64,000 nucleotides of DNA from Ciona intestinalis (GCF_000224145.3 NC_020168.2:620001-684000), one strand, 5' to 3'; counted from the first letter of the stretch, positions 41,701 to 54,673 are shown. The notes: generated by a model from the letters alone, not told the origin. Translations and numbers: made by a program.

Positions 41701-44700
41701 TTAGATTTTTAGCAAATCTGGGTTGGCATTGTTAAAATACAGTTACACTCACAGTCGCCAAACAAACGGAAAGTTCATTCATTAAAGTGGTGAATGCATT
41801 AACCTATACTTTGCCTATACTTTTTTGTTGTTTGTACAGAATGATAACAGTAAGGTGAAACTGTCAAAGATTTCAAATTCTGTATTGTAACTTGTTTATG
41901 TATTCATAGTTTGGTAATATATTCACAACATGCATACATACCTGTATATCAATAATTCATTTCAGCCCAAAACATCGTCTTGGTCATAAAAGAAATGGAG
42001 GAACCAGCACTAATGGTTTATGGTCGAGAAACGAAGTAGGTTATGCAAGAATAATATTTTTAATATCTCTTTTCTATTCTGCAGAATATTTCAGGTCCTT
42101 ACAAGATCTTGCTTTTCTCCATATTTTTCGAATGCCTTATCCCTATTTTTAAAATATGGTTATTCTTATATTTTATATAATATTGTATGTTGATTATTTT
42201 ATTCAATTCATGTGTATATATATATGTTGTTTTTATCAAAGATGTTTATCCTTATTTTCCAAATATCTTTATTTATGTTTTTCACATATGTATATCTCTA
42301 TTGCAGAAGGACCCAGTACCCCAAGTAATCTACATCACCCCAACGAACGTGGCCCCACCAGTGTCTTTATTCCAAGTTCATTCATCCGCCCATAACCATA
42401 TGTTCCCTAACTCATTACCCCCTCAAGTTACCCCACCCCCCAACAGTTTGTTGGGTTATGGCCACCCAGGTCCCCCCATTATACTTTCACCCCCACCCAA
42501 CCAAATACTGGGTAAGTCAAATTTGAAACTCTGAATAGGATTTTTTATGGTAAAAAAAACATATTCAAATTCTTTATAGCGTGTTTAATTATTGGTTGTC
42601 TTCAAATCAAATAAAACTATGTCATTTTCCATGTTTTTTTTGGAATTTTTAGTAAAACCTTGATTGATATTGTTAAATGCTAAGTAAAAGGGGTGGCATG
42701 GTTTATATGCTAAAGTTTCTAATATGTTCCTAATATCTGCAGCTAATCGTCCTACCCCTCCCTTTCCTATCCATCCCAGTATGATTGGGAATCGCAATCC
42801 AAACCAGGTACAACATTTGTAAATTCTATTCTATATGAATGGGTGGGGTCCTTGAGAACCTAGGTTGTAGGCCAGGTTTAGCCCATTACCCCAAACATAC
42901 AGACTAATTTTAAAAGTATGAATTGAACATGTGACTATAGTCCTTTGGTCTGCACTTTAAACACTATGTTTTAAAATTCTTGTGCCTAATTGTTTCATTC
43001 CAATTAATGTGTACAAAATTGAAACATCACTTAATGTTTATGTGTATATAGTTTGGTTTATTCAATCCAGAGTTTAAATGCTCTGGTGGTCACAATCAAC
43101 TGGTTACAATGTACATGCTTATACTAGGAAGGATAATCTAGCCTTATGTTATAACATCCTCTTGTTGTCAAACAATGCTTTCAAAGTAAATCCTCATGTC
43201 TGTTAGTTGTAAGAAAAGCGCAGGAACCTTTAGTATTCAATGTCAATCAAGTTATATATCATAACGGCTTGTTTCAAAATTTAAATTATTTCAAGCTGTT
43301 ACCTGTTTACTAATACTCAACAAACCAATACAAGTGCTGAGTGCTGACAAATATTTATCTTAATAATGTTAACAATTGAATTGTCTTAACTCTGAACCGC
43401 TATACATTTATTTAATATTTAAAAAAACTAAAAAACTAAAACACAGTATAGAAATTAAACTTGTTTTCTAAAATTACTCTTTTGGCAAAATGTATGTGTG
43501 CTGTTAAGTGCGATTCTCCCTGATGAACACACCTGTATGGGACGTTTAAATGTCAGTTGGCAAATAAATGACAAAATAGCAATTTTTAAAACAATTGTAA
43601 TATTCCTGGCAGCAACAGTTTTATATATTGAAATCTAAATTATAAAAAAATAAAAGTTTTTTTTTTTAACATTTGGTAAAAGTCAACCAATTAATACCAA
43701 CTGTTTCATTGATGTGTCTGTAAAGAATATAATTGAATGACACAAAACCAATGTAACCTTAAACCTACAGTACAGTAGCATCACCAATACAAACATGCTA
43801 GTCATGTGGTTGTTGTGTCAAATATTGATGATTATGTGTTTGTATTAGACATATTGTGGCCGACTGTGGTTCATTTTATATTCATTTAACGTTAATATTA
43901 TTAATGTGAAAAATAATACACTTTTGATTTCAATCTTTTAGTAAAGAAATTGCTGTTCATTTTAACAATATAGATTTTATTTCTAAATATAATATTTTTA
44001 AACTGAATTTTTGGTTCAAGCAATTAAGTAACTTCATTTAGCTTTTAGTGTAAAGTTAATGTCTGCATCTGCATGCACCCTGTGTGACTATAAAACTATT
44101 ATTGTTGTAGTTATAAATGGTGTATAAAAGACCTAAATTGAAATTATACCAATATTTAATTATGAATTACAAACATTAATTTAGAATACCACGATACCAG
44201 TCACCACACAGCTTCCTTTTCCCTTTATTAGATCATGAAATATAAATTAATTAAAATAATGAAATTAACAAGTCTATTTGGCGCAATTTAATTTTTTAAA
44301 TCCAAATTAAACATCCTATGCAAGTCACTTTAATTAGGGTAATACACAAAACAAGGTTTTAAATATCCATCAATATTATTGTTTTACACAAAAAAACTGC
44401 AAAACGGGATTTGATCTCAATGTACTGTTTGAAGAGTTTTAACTAAAGAATAAAATGTAATAAATTATGAACTTGTGAACATGTATAGGGTAATGGTTAT
44501 ATAGTTGTTAACATTGCTTAAACACATTCAAGAATTCTCCCATAATTTCAGTTTTCCTTAATGGATATCCTTTTCCCCACAGTGCCCAAGCAACAACAAC
44601 TGGAACATAAACCAACTCGCGTTACCCCCCGGCTACTGGCCCAACAATTCCACCCACCCCCCACAACATCGACATCAAACACGAAATCCCTCCCTTGATT

Positions 44701-47700
44701 TCCGACACCAAAGAAACCTAAAAAAGTTTGAGTTTTACGGCGAGCAGCCATATGTTTCTGCCGCTGGATCCCAGTTTTTGCAGGGACACTTCGATAAACG
44801 AAAGCACGACAAACGGAAAACAGTGGATGAGGTTCCAAGCCGAGAACGAAGTCCAGTTGTAATGCAAACTCACGAGCAACCTAATACGAACAACCTGCAC
44901 TTCCATGGGGACAACTCCATGATCATGCTATCGGTAGGGATTCAGTTTTTGTGCCATTGAGTTAGCTAAATATTAGAAAGTTGATTGAAACTAGATTTAA
45001 GTTTTTAGGTACATCAAGCACAGATTTTTTGTTTAGTTTCAATAGAAGCTTTACACCACATGTATGACTATTGTTTCGTTTATACACTTCGGTTTAAAAA
45101 TAAAACCGGAAAAAGTTAAAAAATACTATTTTATTTTAGTAACACATGTATTGTTTAATTTGCTTTAACAGGACACGCAAGAGTTCCCTGGGTTAGATGG
45201 AAACTTCTTCAGCACGTCATCTTCTCCTTCAATCAATGCATTCTCATATAGTGCTGCTGTTATGGGGAAGATACCAAGGCCCATCGCTCCGGTATGTCAT
45301 GTATTATATCATGGTTAAAATGCATTAAGATATAGCAGTGTTACAGCAGTTAAACACATATGTTGCAATCATTTGGAAAATGTAAATTAACAGATAAACA
45401 GCAGCGCCCCTTACCCATCCTCTGCTGCAAACCTCAATGAAAAGTCCCAAGCACAGAAGACTAAGAAGAGGAGGAAGAAAGCAGAGCGGGCTGCGAGAGC
45501 CGCAGATGAGGAATATGCAGAGATCAGCAAAGAGCAAGAAAATATACAAGTATTTAAAATTAATTCAAAAATTTGTTTACACTTTGTAAATTTTATTTTG
45601 TAAGGGACCAAAAATTTAAGCCAGATTTGACCTGTTAACCGATAGGTGTTTTTTAAAGTTTTTTTTTATTTGCGTAGATATACGAGTATGTGTAAAATTA
45701 AAGTTTAAAATATTTTTAGACTTCTATTCTATACGGGCGAGGCCGTTTGGACCTATATATTAATCCAGATTTGGATCTTTATTACCCCAAAAGTGCTTTT
45801 CTAAATTAGCTGTTCTGGTATTATTTGTGTACGATAATTTGACGTCCTATACAATGAATATATATAAAATAACATTACACTACAATACCTTTTAGACGAT
45901 ACTAACCTATCTATAAACCACAGAAAGTGCTGAAGAAAACAGCTTCGTCTCGAAACAAAAATAAAAACCAAGTTCTTGATTTGGGTGAATTCTTGACCTC
46001 AAAGTTTGAGGAGAAAAAACTATTGTCGGACTCTCCAACTAAAAACACTGAAGTTGCGAAATCTTGGGAAGAAGGACATTTAGTTGCAAAACCTCCACTT
46101 GATTTAAATATGAAGTGGGTTCTCTTGTTGGTATTTCTAGATATTACACTTGTTTTCTTTTAGGCATTACAATTATTTTTTTAAACAGCTCTTCTGGCAT
46201 TTATTTGTGTTCCTGTATTTAGAAATACTGTAGGAATGACACCCAGTTGAATGCTAGATCCTAGCTGTTTTAGATAACCAGTTAATATCCAAAATTATCA
46301 TAATTAATATATATATTTAATATCTTTAAAATATAACAGCAGCCGTTTAAACATGGAGATAGTTTTTAATTATACTTTGACATTTGATTGCATATTTTTG
46401 TAACTATTTCATGGATAGAGCATTTTACAACTTTTCAGGATTTGTTACATTTGAGACACTCCATACACGTTGCCTTTGCTATATTAACTAAAGCAAAACA
46501 TTTTTAATTGTTATTTTTTATTTTCTGGATTTACAAAACAAATGATTTCAGAAGAAACAGTAATACCCTTTTTGCATGGTCACTTTTATGCGCGTAAGTA
46601 CTCGCATATTTACTCGCAAAAACAAAGTTAACACGCATAATGTCATAAGCATGTTACCTGCTGTAGGAGGTTGGTTGTTACTCGCATTATGCGAGTAAAG
46701 AAAAGTATGGTGGAAGTACAGTTTCACTTTTAAGAGCCTAATCTTTTTCGGGTATTATTTTACAGGATTTAGTTGGTAATAGCACCATGAGGTGTTAAAA
46801 CTTATTTTATAAACTAGATTTACCAATATTGCGCTAAAATAAGCTTACTGAATGTTGATACGCGCATAAACAAAATGACCATGCAAAATAACGCTGTTAG
46901 CGAGTTATCATATGACGAGTTGATGCGGATCGCTATTCGCATTAACTTTTTACCATGCAAAAAGGGTATTATTGAACTTTAAGTATACTGTTTATTATTT
47001 AAATTATTATTTTGTATCAGGATCAAACCAACTGGTCCTCCAGCAAATGCATTAGATAGCACAGCACCTTTAATTAAGAAAGGAAAGGAGAGGGAAGTTC
47101 CCAAACCTAAGAAACCAAGTGCCCTTAAAAAGGTTTCTACTTTAATATGTAAAATTTGTTTTAGAAAACATATTTTTTAGTTCTTTCTCCACACAGTTGT
47201 CTGGCTGAGTGGTTAGTCACTTGTATTGTAACCGATGGATATGGGTTCAATGCTTGGTGCTGTTAATACTACCATTGTTGGTGTATGTTTGCTTGGGCAA
47301 GACAATTAAAATTTATTGCTTCAACCAAGTAGTCACTAATGGATTGTCTGTCAGCTATACAGAAACAAACATTCACTCGCATAGTTAAATGCATGGTGCG
47401 TGATAACTCGTAGGCGGATAAGTAGTCTGTGTATGGAACAGAACACCTGTGTTATATTGACTGTCGTTACCACACAAGGCAGGGCTAAATAACTTACATT
47501 TATTTATTCAGTACATGAAATAAAATAAGATATAAATGTAATACATAAGTACAACAACGGATTCACTTTGAAAGCTTATTTCTTCCCATTCTTACACAGG
47601 TGATCTTAAAAGAAAGGGAGGAAAAGAAGGAACATCATTTGAAACAACTCACAACGATGTTAAGTCCTGAAACTGACGTGCCACCTTATCCTCCTGCACT

Positions 47701-50700
47701 TTATAAAATACCAGGTTTGTATTTATACCTGTTGGGCAACATGTTTATCTGTTTTTCGTTTCTAATAGTCAATTTTTAATGTATATAAAACCTGTCATTG
47801 ATTCTGTTTAAATAAAAGACTGAGGATACCATTTGGGCCAACTGGCTAGGCATATATCTTTTATATTATACAATTTGTTGGATTTAAATTTTGTCTGTTA
47901 CCTATTTCGTATCACCGGATCCTGACTACCATTGATATCATACCTGAACAATGGTAGTCTGTACCTTATGGTGGACACTTTTGTACAAAAAACATGTACG
48001 AGTTCGTTTTAAACCGTAGTGTAAGTCTGGTGATTTTCTAAATCTGTTGTTTTTCTAAATCTGTTGTTTTTCTTTCAGTACCAAGTGACGATGAGAAATC
48101 ATTAGGGCACGACACAAACACGGAGGTCAGCGTTAGCATTCCGCCCACAGTACCTCAGATACATAGTCGGAGATATAGAGAGTGAGATATTTATGTATTG
48201 TGTTTTTATATCATGTGGGTGAGGTCCCGTAGCGTGGTGCGTCATCGGTCTTAGGATTGTCACATTTCCCCAATATTGTGTTTGGCACTAAATGTGGTTG
48301 GGTCAAAAATCAAAACCTAAAGATACCAGGTTTAATGCTAGGCTCTGTTACCATTGTGGGCGTGTGTGTTTCTTTGGGCTTAACAGCGATTGTTTCAACC
48401 GTTGGTCATAAATGTCGTTCCCAAATTATTAGCCATGCAGAATAAAAAGATAATTTACAAAATACAATTATTTTCACCCACAAAGTTACATACGTGGTAA
48501 CTCATAAGCGGGCTCGAGGTATATGAAACAGAACGCCCGTGTTATAACGACTGTTGTTTCCGCACCACACAAGGATAAGTATTTTCATTCATAACTCATT
48601 GTTTAATGATTCATGTCCACCTAGGTATTGCTGTCAAGTCCTTGACAAGCGAGTTGATGAAATGAGCAACCAGATGTTACAGAGACTCGTCTACTTTCAA
48701 GATAGGTGAATATAATCGTGCACGTAGTTGTAATGCATCTCTTTACATCAACTGTTGTTGTTTTTGTTTAAGTTGTTAGGTTGATGGATTCTGCATTAAC
48801 AGTTTAAATTTACAGACTTTACAAAACTGACCCAGCGAAGGCAAAAAGAAAACGCAGAGTTGTGCTTGGTTTTCGTGAGGTGACTAAGCATTTAAAGATG
48901 AAGAAATTACGCTGTGTCATCATATCGCCCAACCTTGAAAAAATTGAATCAAAAGGTAAAAAGTTATTAAAAATTTGCGTTAAAAAAGTGTTCGGATTTT
49001 TTTTCATTGACAATTTTTTTAAGCTTAATTATTTTTTCTTGTAAATCTTCTAATTATATAAATGAATGTCATAATTAAATAAAAAACTTCGTTCTACCTG
49101 CTCCTGTTAAATACGTTTTTGGTGTGTTGTTTTATACCCTGATGATGTATAACTTTATGATATATAACGAAATAATGGTTTAATAAAAATATGTGTTACT
49201 TTAGGTGGTTTGGATGATGTCTTGCATGAAATACTTGATCTCTGTAAAGAACAAAATATTCCTTATGTTTTTGCTCTTGGGAAGAAGGCACTCGGACGAG
49301 CTGTTTCGAAAACTGTTCCCGTGTCGATTGTTGGTGTGTTTGATTACAGCGGTGCAGAGGTAACTTTTGGATAAGTTGTTGGTTAATATATTTGATCTAT
49401 GACACAGACAGACAAAAAATGAGGAAGGATTTTATTATGTAATTAATAAAAATTATAGCTGTTTTTTTTACCTGGTCCCATGACTTAGTGGTTCAGGGGC
49501 ATGCATTGTAAATAAAGGATACTGTGTTTAATACTGCCAACATTATGTTTGTGGTATGTGAAGTTAAGTTAAACATTCAGTCTGGCACTGTTACTCAATG
49601 CTTAGTCATTGTAACTAAAGCATGATAGGTTAAATTTTTGGGTTGTCTTTATTATATTGTCAGCCATATATTAAAATAATAATTAAAATCCAAAAACTAT
49701 TCACCCTCAAAGATACATACTTGGTAACTCGTAAGCTGGCACAAGGTTTATGTATGTATGTAACACCCATATTATAACAACTGTCACTGCCCCTGCCATG
49801 CAAGGATAAACGAATTACAATCAAGTTACAGTAGATTAAAGTTATTGCCTAATTATACAACAATATCATCTTATGTAGGCTCAGTTCAAGCAGCTTGTGG
49901 AACTTGTAAAAGAAGCTCAACTTCAATATAAAGACATGGTTCAAATATACCAGAAGCAAGTTGCTGAAGCCAACAAACCTGTACAGGTGCGGAAAGTTTG
50001 TAAACAGTCTTTGTGGAAAAACTTTTGTATCTGTTTTTTTTCCATTTTTTTATACATTTTATTTTCTGTTAAGCTAGTTAGTTTTTTGAAGCTAAATTCT
50101 TTTTTTTGTTAGTTTTTATAAGATTATAACAGCCCATACATATGACACAATTGTATTAACATTCAAAACTAAAACCACCTATAGCGATATGAGAAAGTTA
50201 AATAATCTAAATTGTTTTAATTGTCCCACCACTAAGCAAGAGAATGGATTCTTTATTATGGTTTTAGTTTTTAAACTAAAACTTGAGAAATTGTGCCATG
50301 TATATTGTGTATATCGTGTTATGTTTGTATTTAACCTAACCAGATTTATTTATACATTTTAAGTTTTACGGCGTCTTATAGTCATATTAATACTGCCCAG
50401 ATTTTTTAATACATTTCAAGTTTCTTTCTATTAAATTCACATTGAAACTAACCAGATTTATATTTTTCATTTTACGTTCTGTTATATGCATATTGAAACT
50501 GATCAGATTTATGAATACATTTCAAATTTTCCATATATATTTTTGTACAGAGTGCTGGACCCTCGAAGAGATATGCGTACATGACCCATTCACGCAATGC
50601 ATCTGCCACCAGCCATCTGTCGGTTACCAGCATTATATCTGAGCCTATATCAGAGATGAATGAAGGTGAATTAATTTCGAAATATACTGTTTCAAAAGTT

Positions 50701-51437
50701 CTATATTTTATTTAATCACTAATAAAGATACAGAATATTTTTCTTTTTTTTTAATTTTAAAATTTTGGAAAGCTTAAAGGTCTTGCCTAAAATACAGTTT
50801 CTATTTGTTAGAACTCTGCAACTTATAAAATATTTTCTACCTGTACTGTTTTGCTGATGTTAATTATCTTCCAGGGAGTAACTGGAGGGTGATCATGGAT
50901 GCGGGAGAAGATGGTCTCTCCCCTCCTCCCGAGGATGATGTATCAGAAGAAGAAGAAGTGGAGGAAAGTCCAGGGAAAGAGAAACCAGCTCCTCCTGTTC
51001 CTGTGAAGGGTGGGGAAGAACTGAGCCGCAAGGATTCCGGGAGCACAGTTGTTGAGTGCCCGCATCCGGAGTTACAACCAGATGATAACTTTGTGTCCGA
51101 GCTTCCAGGAGAGGAGGAATCATCATCAGTGGATGCAGAGGATGCTGAAGAGATGAACTTGAACCATCGACGAGCGCTCGATAAATCTTTCTCCACGTGC
51201 AGCACCCTGAAGCCCGAGGGTGGAGTGTCTCCCCGCATCTCAACAACATCCGAATCTTCATCGTTGATCCCAGATGATGTTAGCTCCCAATCATCTGCCC
51301 AGGATCGGATCCAGCTTTGGTTGGAGGACGCGACTCGATCCGTTGTAGATCTCGATCTCAATGATGTTGTTCCGGATGCGGAGGATGTAAACTCTGAGAG
51401 CAAACTCGTTACTCCGGATGTAAATGAAAGTAAGTGA
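38727..51437 (+). CDS. secisbp2l: SECIS-binding protein 2-like
   Basis: Twenty-two exons join in one frame (about 1127 aa; human SECISBP2L about 1100): 38727-38747, 39140-39279, 39531-39706, 39998-40110, 40717-40831, 41305-41473, 41966-42035, 42307-42511, 42743-42807, 44583-44933, 45172-45291, 45394-45549, 45924-46114, 47021-47132, 47600-47714, 48079-48181, 48625-48705, 48816-48955, 49205-49359, 49879-49986, 50551-50665, 50875-51437. Near the start are VPPFVPR and TCYPFVQDNQ; then VDSCQQTDFP, DSDSGYYSPKH, QEFPGLDG, LDLGEFL, the SECIS-interaction segment KKPSALKKVILKERE (about 655-685), and the L7Ae RNA-binding domain (about 770-880) with VIISPNLEKIESKGGLDD and ALGKKALGR. ISEPISE past the L7Ae domain is specific to SECISBP2L rather than SECISBP2. 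It binds SECIS hairpins of selenoprotein mRNAs and supports UGA recoding. The first exon is only seven codons but is in frame with a GTGAGT donor. The end is uncertain: a GTAAGT donor overlaps the last codons. Confidence 0.9.
39786..39876 (-). repeat. Family B fragment
   Basis: AAAGTTACATATGTGATAAC then AAGCGGGCATGAG and TGTATGAAACAGAAC, in a SECISBP2L intron. Confidence 0.55.
41083..41190 (-). repeat. Family B element
   Basis: Runs from GAGCACGAGGTGTATGGAAC to the ACGACTGTCATT block and a TAAATTACATTTATTTATT tail, in a SECISBP2L intron. Confidence 0.6.
41535..41700 (+). repeat. Two adjacent family B copies
   Basis: A full copy (41535-41640) ends in ACCATGTTTGTAACTT and is followed at once by a second partial copy starting CCTCGCGTGTCGGAGC and holding AATGACAGTTAG. 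Confidence 0.6.
42810..44582. other. Large AT-rich SECISBP2L intron
   Basis: About 1.8 kb between the exons ending 42807 and starting 44583. It carries an inverted SINE-like fragment at about 42840-42905 and the decayed hammerhead-like sequence at 43.5 kb. No further coding exon is evident and the flanking exons join in phase. Confidence 0.6.
43505..43575 (+). repeat. Decayed hammerhead-like relic
   Basis: CCTGATGAACACACCTGTAT and the later CAAATAAATGAC align with the relic at 16.2 kb. The GAAAC part of the core is changed to TAAAT, so this copy cannot fold as an active ribozyme. Confidence 0.5.
46180..46215 (+). repeat. Arm of the hammerhead-associated repeat
   Basis: AACAGCTCTTCTGGCATTTATTTGTG matches the left arm at 16.18 kb and, inverted, the right arm at 16.26-16.28 kb. 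No hammerhead core follows. Confidence 0.45.
46562..46970. mobile_element. 409-bp MITE with 19-bp TIRs
   Basis: AATACCCTTTTTGCATGGT (46562-46580) is the exact complement of 46952-46970. Subterminal CGCATAA and GCGAGTAA motifs repeat inside. TA lies next to both ends, so a TA target duplication (Tc1/mariner-like) is possible. It has no coding capacity and sits in a SECISBP2L intron. Confidence 0.75.
47200..47350 (+). mobile_element. tRNA-derived SINE, best copy
   Basis: The A box TGGCTGAGTGG (47202-47212) and B box GGGTTCAATGC (47243-47253) are well placed. The tail reads TACCATTGTTGGTGTATG, then GGGCAAGACAATTAAA. It lies in a SECISBP2L intron in sense orientation. Confidence 0.7.
47398..47505 (-). 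repeat. Family B element
   Basis: It follows the SINE directly and includes GATAACTCGTAGGCGGATAA, ATGGAACAGAACACC and TTGACTGTCGTTACC. Confidence 0.6.
48225..48420 (+). mobile_element. tRNA-derived SINE, diverged
   Basis: GGTCCCGTAGCGTGGTGCG stands in for the A-box region. The tail, TACCATTGTGGGCGTGTGTG followed by TTTGGGCTTAACAGC, matches the other SINE copies. Confidence 0.5.
48477..48590 (-). repeat. Family B element
   Basis: A good copy from CAAAGTTACATACGTGGTAA through GGGCTCGAGGTATATG to ACGACTGTTGTTTCC, useful as a family reference. Confidence 0.65.
49481..49610 (+). mobile_element. tRNA-derived SINE, diverged
   Basis: CCATGACTTAGTGGTTCAGG corresponds to the A-box region and TGTGTTTAATACTGC to the B-box region; both are decayed. 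Confidence 0.45.
49706..49825 (-). repeat. Family B element
   Basis: AAGATACATACTTGGTAACT to ACAACTGTCACTGCC, with a TAAACGAATTACA tail, just upstream of the SECISBP2L exon at 49879. Confidence 0.6.
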
Positions 51438-51515
51438 AGCCCAATTATTTACCCCCTAATATAATATATGCCACGTATGATATTTTGCCCCACCACGCAA
51501 ATAGGGGTTTAATTA

Positions 51516-51662
<147 letters not shown>

Positions 51663-51946
51663 ATTAAACTCAACCCCAATGAAGTCCCGCAGGTATTCTC
51701 TGTTTTGGAAAGATGGGTCATTGAATCCGGTGTTATATTTTTGTACTTTTTCGCAATTTTGCGCAAAATCGGCTTCATTTTTCTTTGTTGTAAAATACTT
51801 GTACACCCTGAGGTGTTATACATATATTCGACAGTATGCAATGTGTACGATACGTTTTTAAAGTTCCTTGTTCGATTTTTGCTCTGTATATGTATGCGGA
51901 TATAAATCGGCAAGTATTGTGCTGTCGTCACAGCCGTAACTTAATA

Positions 51947-52197
51947 TATAGTAGGGTGGGGGAAGATGGGACACCTTTTTAATCTATTTTTTCCTCCAAT
52001 TTGGTAGTAAACGAACGTTCAACGATTTTGTATGAAACTTAATCCTCGCGGCTCCCATAGATCGTTGTTAATTGTTTAAAACACNNNNNNNNNNNNNNNN
52101 NNNNNNNNNNNNNNNNNNNNNNNNNNNNNNNNNNNNNNNNNNNNNNNNNNNNNNNNNNNNNNNNNNNNNNNNNNNNNNNTCCCCCACCCTACTATAC
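51947..52197 (-). repeat. Family A element interrupted by gap
   Basis: Left end TATAGTAGGGTGGGGGAAGA and right end TCCCCCACCCTACTATA are both present. The 95 N between them exceed what one element needs, so either the gap is oversized or other sequence lies inside. Confidence 0.7.
52085..52179. other. Assembly gap (95 N)
   Basis: A run of N inside a family A element. Palindromic, multicopy sequence of this kind often breaks assemblies. Confidence 0.99.
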
Positions 52198-52708
52198 AAA
52201 TAAATATCTCTTTTGGTAAAATAAAGTTAATTTTTCATCCGCTAACAGCGAGGCATCATCAGGTTATAAATGTAAATGTTTTTCCATAAGAGTTATTTAT
52301 TTATAACTTAGCAATGCTGTGACATATCAGTAATTCCTATTTAATGGATCGAGACATTTATTCAACTTTTATTAATGTTTAAACTTGGCCTACCATGCCT
52401 ACCATATATACTACTCTTGTTTTTTTGCCCCACCTGGCTAACTGCTGGTTGGTTTATTTTGGCTTTGTATTTAACTTTACCAGATATTAATACAAAATAA
52501 TATCCTTAGACCTATATACAACCGTTTGTTGCATTAACTGTTGGTAAATTCCAATACGAAATATCAAATATGTTAGAATGCAATTTTATTAGTTTTCTTT
52601 AACGAGTTATATTTCACACTCTACGACAGATCACTTACAAATTGTTAGTATTTTAGGTTAGTGGGTATATTTTTTTGGGGGGTGATCGTCAGAATCTAGT
52701 CGTATCCA

Positions 52709-53199
52709 CTAGTTCCCATTCATTATATTTCTGCAATTACGTTTCATGCAACGAACGCATCCACTTAGTTGCATGTGCTCAGGTATGGTCATCCCGGCTG
52801 GGCACTCAGATGCACAACTGCTTCGCTTGCATGCGGTAACCGGTGCAGCGCAACGGGCGACGCACGCTTTACAGCTTGGGAATCTCGGCAAACATTGAGT
52901 CAACCCGCACCTGATCATGCAGCGATTAGCGCCACTGCCTTCGGCCGCTAAATATAAAAGGAATATTGGAATATTGCAAAAAAAATATTTCAAAAGATAT
53001 TACCTTCGCGAGTTGCGTGGCAGACAGAAGGACATGTAGCTAAAGCGCAAGGTTTCATTTCCGTGCAATCATCTTTGCACGTTTTCAGGCACCTTGGCAC
53101 CCCAGTTCCCATCAATCCTCCATGATGGCGGTTTCCACGGGCATCAACACACACCGATGCAAGCACAAGTACAATTGTAACAACACAGAACGTTTTCAT
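52709..53199 (-). CDS. vanabin: Vanabin A, secreted vanadium-binding protein
   Basis: Two exons, 53199-53004 and 52947-52709, with a phase-1 intron of 56 nt, encode 144 aa. A signal peptide (core VVTIVLVLASVCV, about 1-20) precedes a mature chain with 18 cysteines: six in exon 1 spaced C-x3-C-x3-C-x5-C-x4-C-x3-C, and twelve in exon 2 including SSCASECP and a final CxxCxxxxC. This count and spacing are the vanabin hallmark. Vanabins are small ascidian proteins that bind vanadyl ions, also Cu(II), through Lys/Arg-rich surfaces held by nine disulphides; some reduce V(V) to V(IV). Exon 2 has the expected basic residues near the cysteines (CKAC, CKRSSC, CMKRNC). It is the most distal gene of a five-gene same-strand array and has no acidic tail. 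I do not assign it a published CiVanabin number. Confidence 0.9.
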
Positions 53200-54027
53200 T
53201 TTGATCGGTTGATAGCTTCTGCATGTAGATAATTAAAATAATTATTATTTTAAATACATTCGCTCCCCTGTTTAACAATTAGCATTAGCTACAAACAACA
53301 GCAACTACTTACAGTCCTGTTGACTCCAAATGAAGCTTTTCCTTGCAAAACGCAAGCTAAGTAAATCGCTCTGCACGGTTGGATTAACCTTGTGCTCCAA
53401 TTCCGCTAGCTGTTTCTGCTGATGATGGAATTTGTCAAAAGATCACGCGTTCAAAGCGTCGAGCTTCAGTGAAGCGAAAATGGTTCGTTTTTTGTCTTTT
53501 GGTAAAACATCAGTCAACGGGGTACAATGCACTTGTTTTTGACGTTTTCGTTCATAAATTGGCCTCAATTGAACTTTTCTGTTTGTCGCCTTATTCAACA
53601 CGGTATATGGGAGAGTTCGCTTTGTTTCACATGCTAACTGTAATATATTTCATTAATCTGTCCTTGGTCTCCTTTATAAGTTGCACGATTCTCGTAACGA
53701 AATAACATTCAGGATCAAATGCTACGAAATGTCCAACCGACAAAATTCCAAACGTTTTTTATATTGTTGAATATATTTTTCATTCAAAATTGCATCTCTG
53801 TTATTTAAAAAGAATCATATTTTGCCGTGAAGGAAGATGCTGTTTTAGGCGAGTATATTTCCACAAAAAAAAAAACGTTGGTCTTGCTGCCTCGTTTGAC
53901 CCGCGTTTGCTAGAATGTTCGAACCACCTCCTGCGTTTTTTCTCTCTTCACGTCGGTGGTGGAATAAAAGAAAGAAACGTTGAAGAGAATTAAAGGAGGA
54001 AAATATTGTTGTTTTGAGCTGGTGGGG

Positions 54028-54105
54028 GTTATTGAGTCGAAAACATACCCACAGAATCTTAGTCTGCGGTGCTCGAGCTCGAACCGCTCAGACGCCGCTG
54101 GGTTT
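54028..54105 (-). tRNA. tRNA-Leu-like pseudogene or SINE head
   Basis: On the minus strand CGTCTGAGCGGTTCGAG resembles the A-box and D-arm of a leucine tRNA, GCAGACTAAGATTCTG resembles its anticodon arm (TAA-type loop), and GTTTTCGACTC is a decayed B box. The acceptor stem does not pair, so it is not a working gene. Confidence 0.35.
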
Positions 54106-54296
54106 TGTTTTGCAAAATGCAGGCGCTTGTTTTGACATTGGTTAAATTGCATTGTTACTGGCAAACAAGTTCCACAAGCGTACATTAAACGTTAACGCAC
54201 ATCTACGAAAGAATCCCAAAACCTGCTGCGGAAAATATATTGAAGAAAGTTAATAGCAGTAGTCTTAAACTGGCGAAGACGATAGTGTATATAATA

Positions 54297-54420
54297 TACT
54301 CTCACTAAGTAACATACATGGTTACTCATAAGCTGACATTGAGTGTAGCCTATACGTCCGTGTTACAACGGCTGTCGGGTTCCGGCCACGCCAGGATAAA
54401 GCAAGTTACATTTATTCTCA
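54297..54420 (-). repeat. Family B element
   Basis: AAGTAACATACATGGTTACT to ACGGCTGTCGGGTTCC and a TAAAGCAAGTTACATTTATT tail. Confidence 0.6.
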
Positions 54421-54673
54421 TGATTTTGATGTCTAATGATATAGATCGGTGTTTTTCATCGTACTTTTAAGCATCGGAACAATTTGTGCATTGAAATATT
54501 TTTTCGCAGCTCCAAACGAAATTTTATGATCCTGCAAAAAAACAAAAAAAACAATGTAAAACTACAATGTATTGGCTTTCAGTTTTTTTCCAACTGCGGT
54601 ATCTGGCTCTGTATTTTTAACTTAAACCTAATTTTAAACCGCTCGTTTTTTTTTCTAAATTAAAAAAAACTGG

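Noticed and set aside
50864-51403. Minus-strand 179-aa and 122-aa frames
   Set aside because: Antisense of the last SECISBP2L exon, whose plus-strand frame continues the gene in phase.
54028-54105. Functional tRNA-Leu gene
   Set aside because: The acceptor stem does not pair and the B box is decayed.
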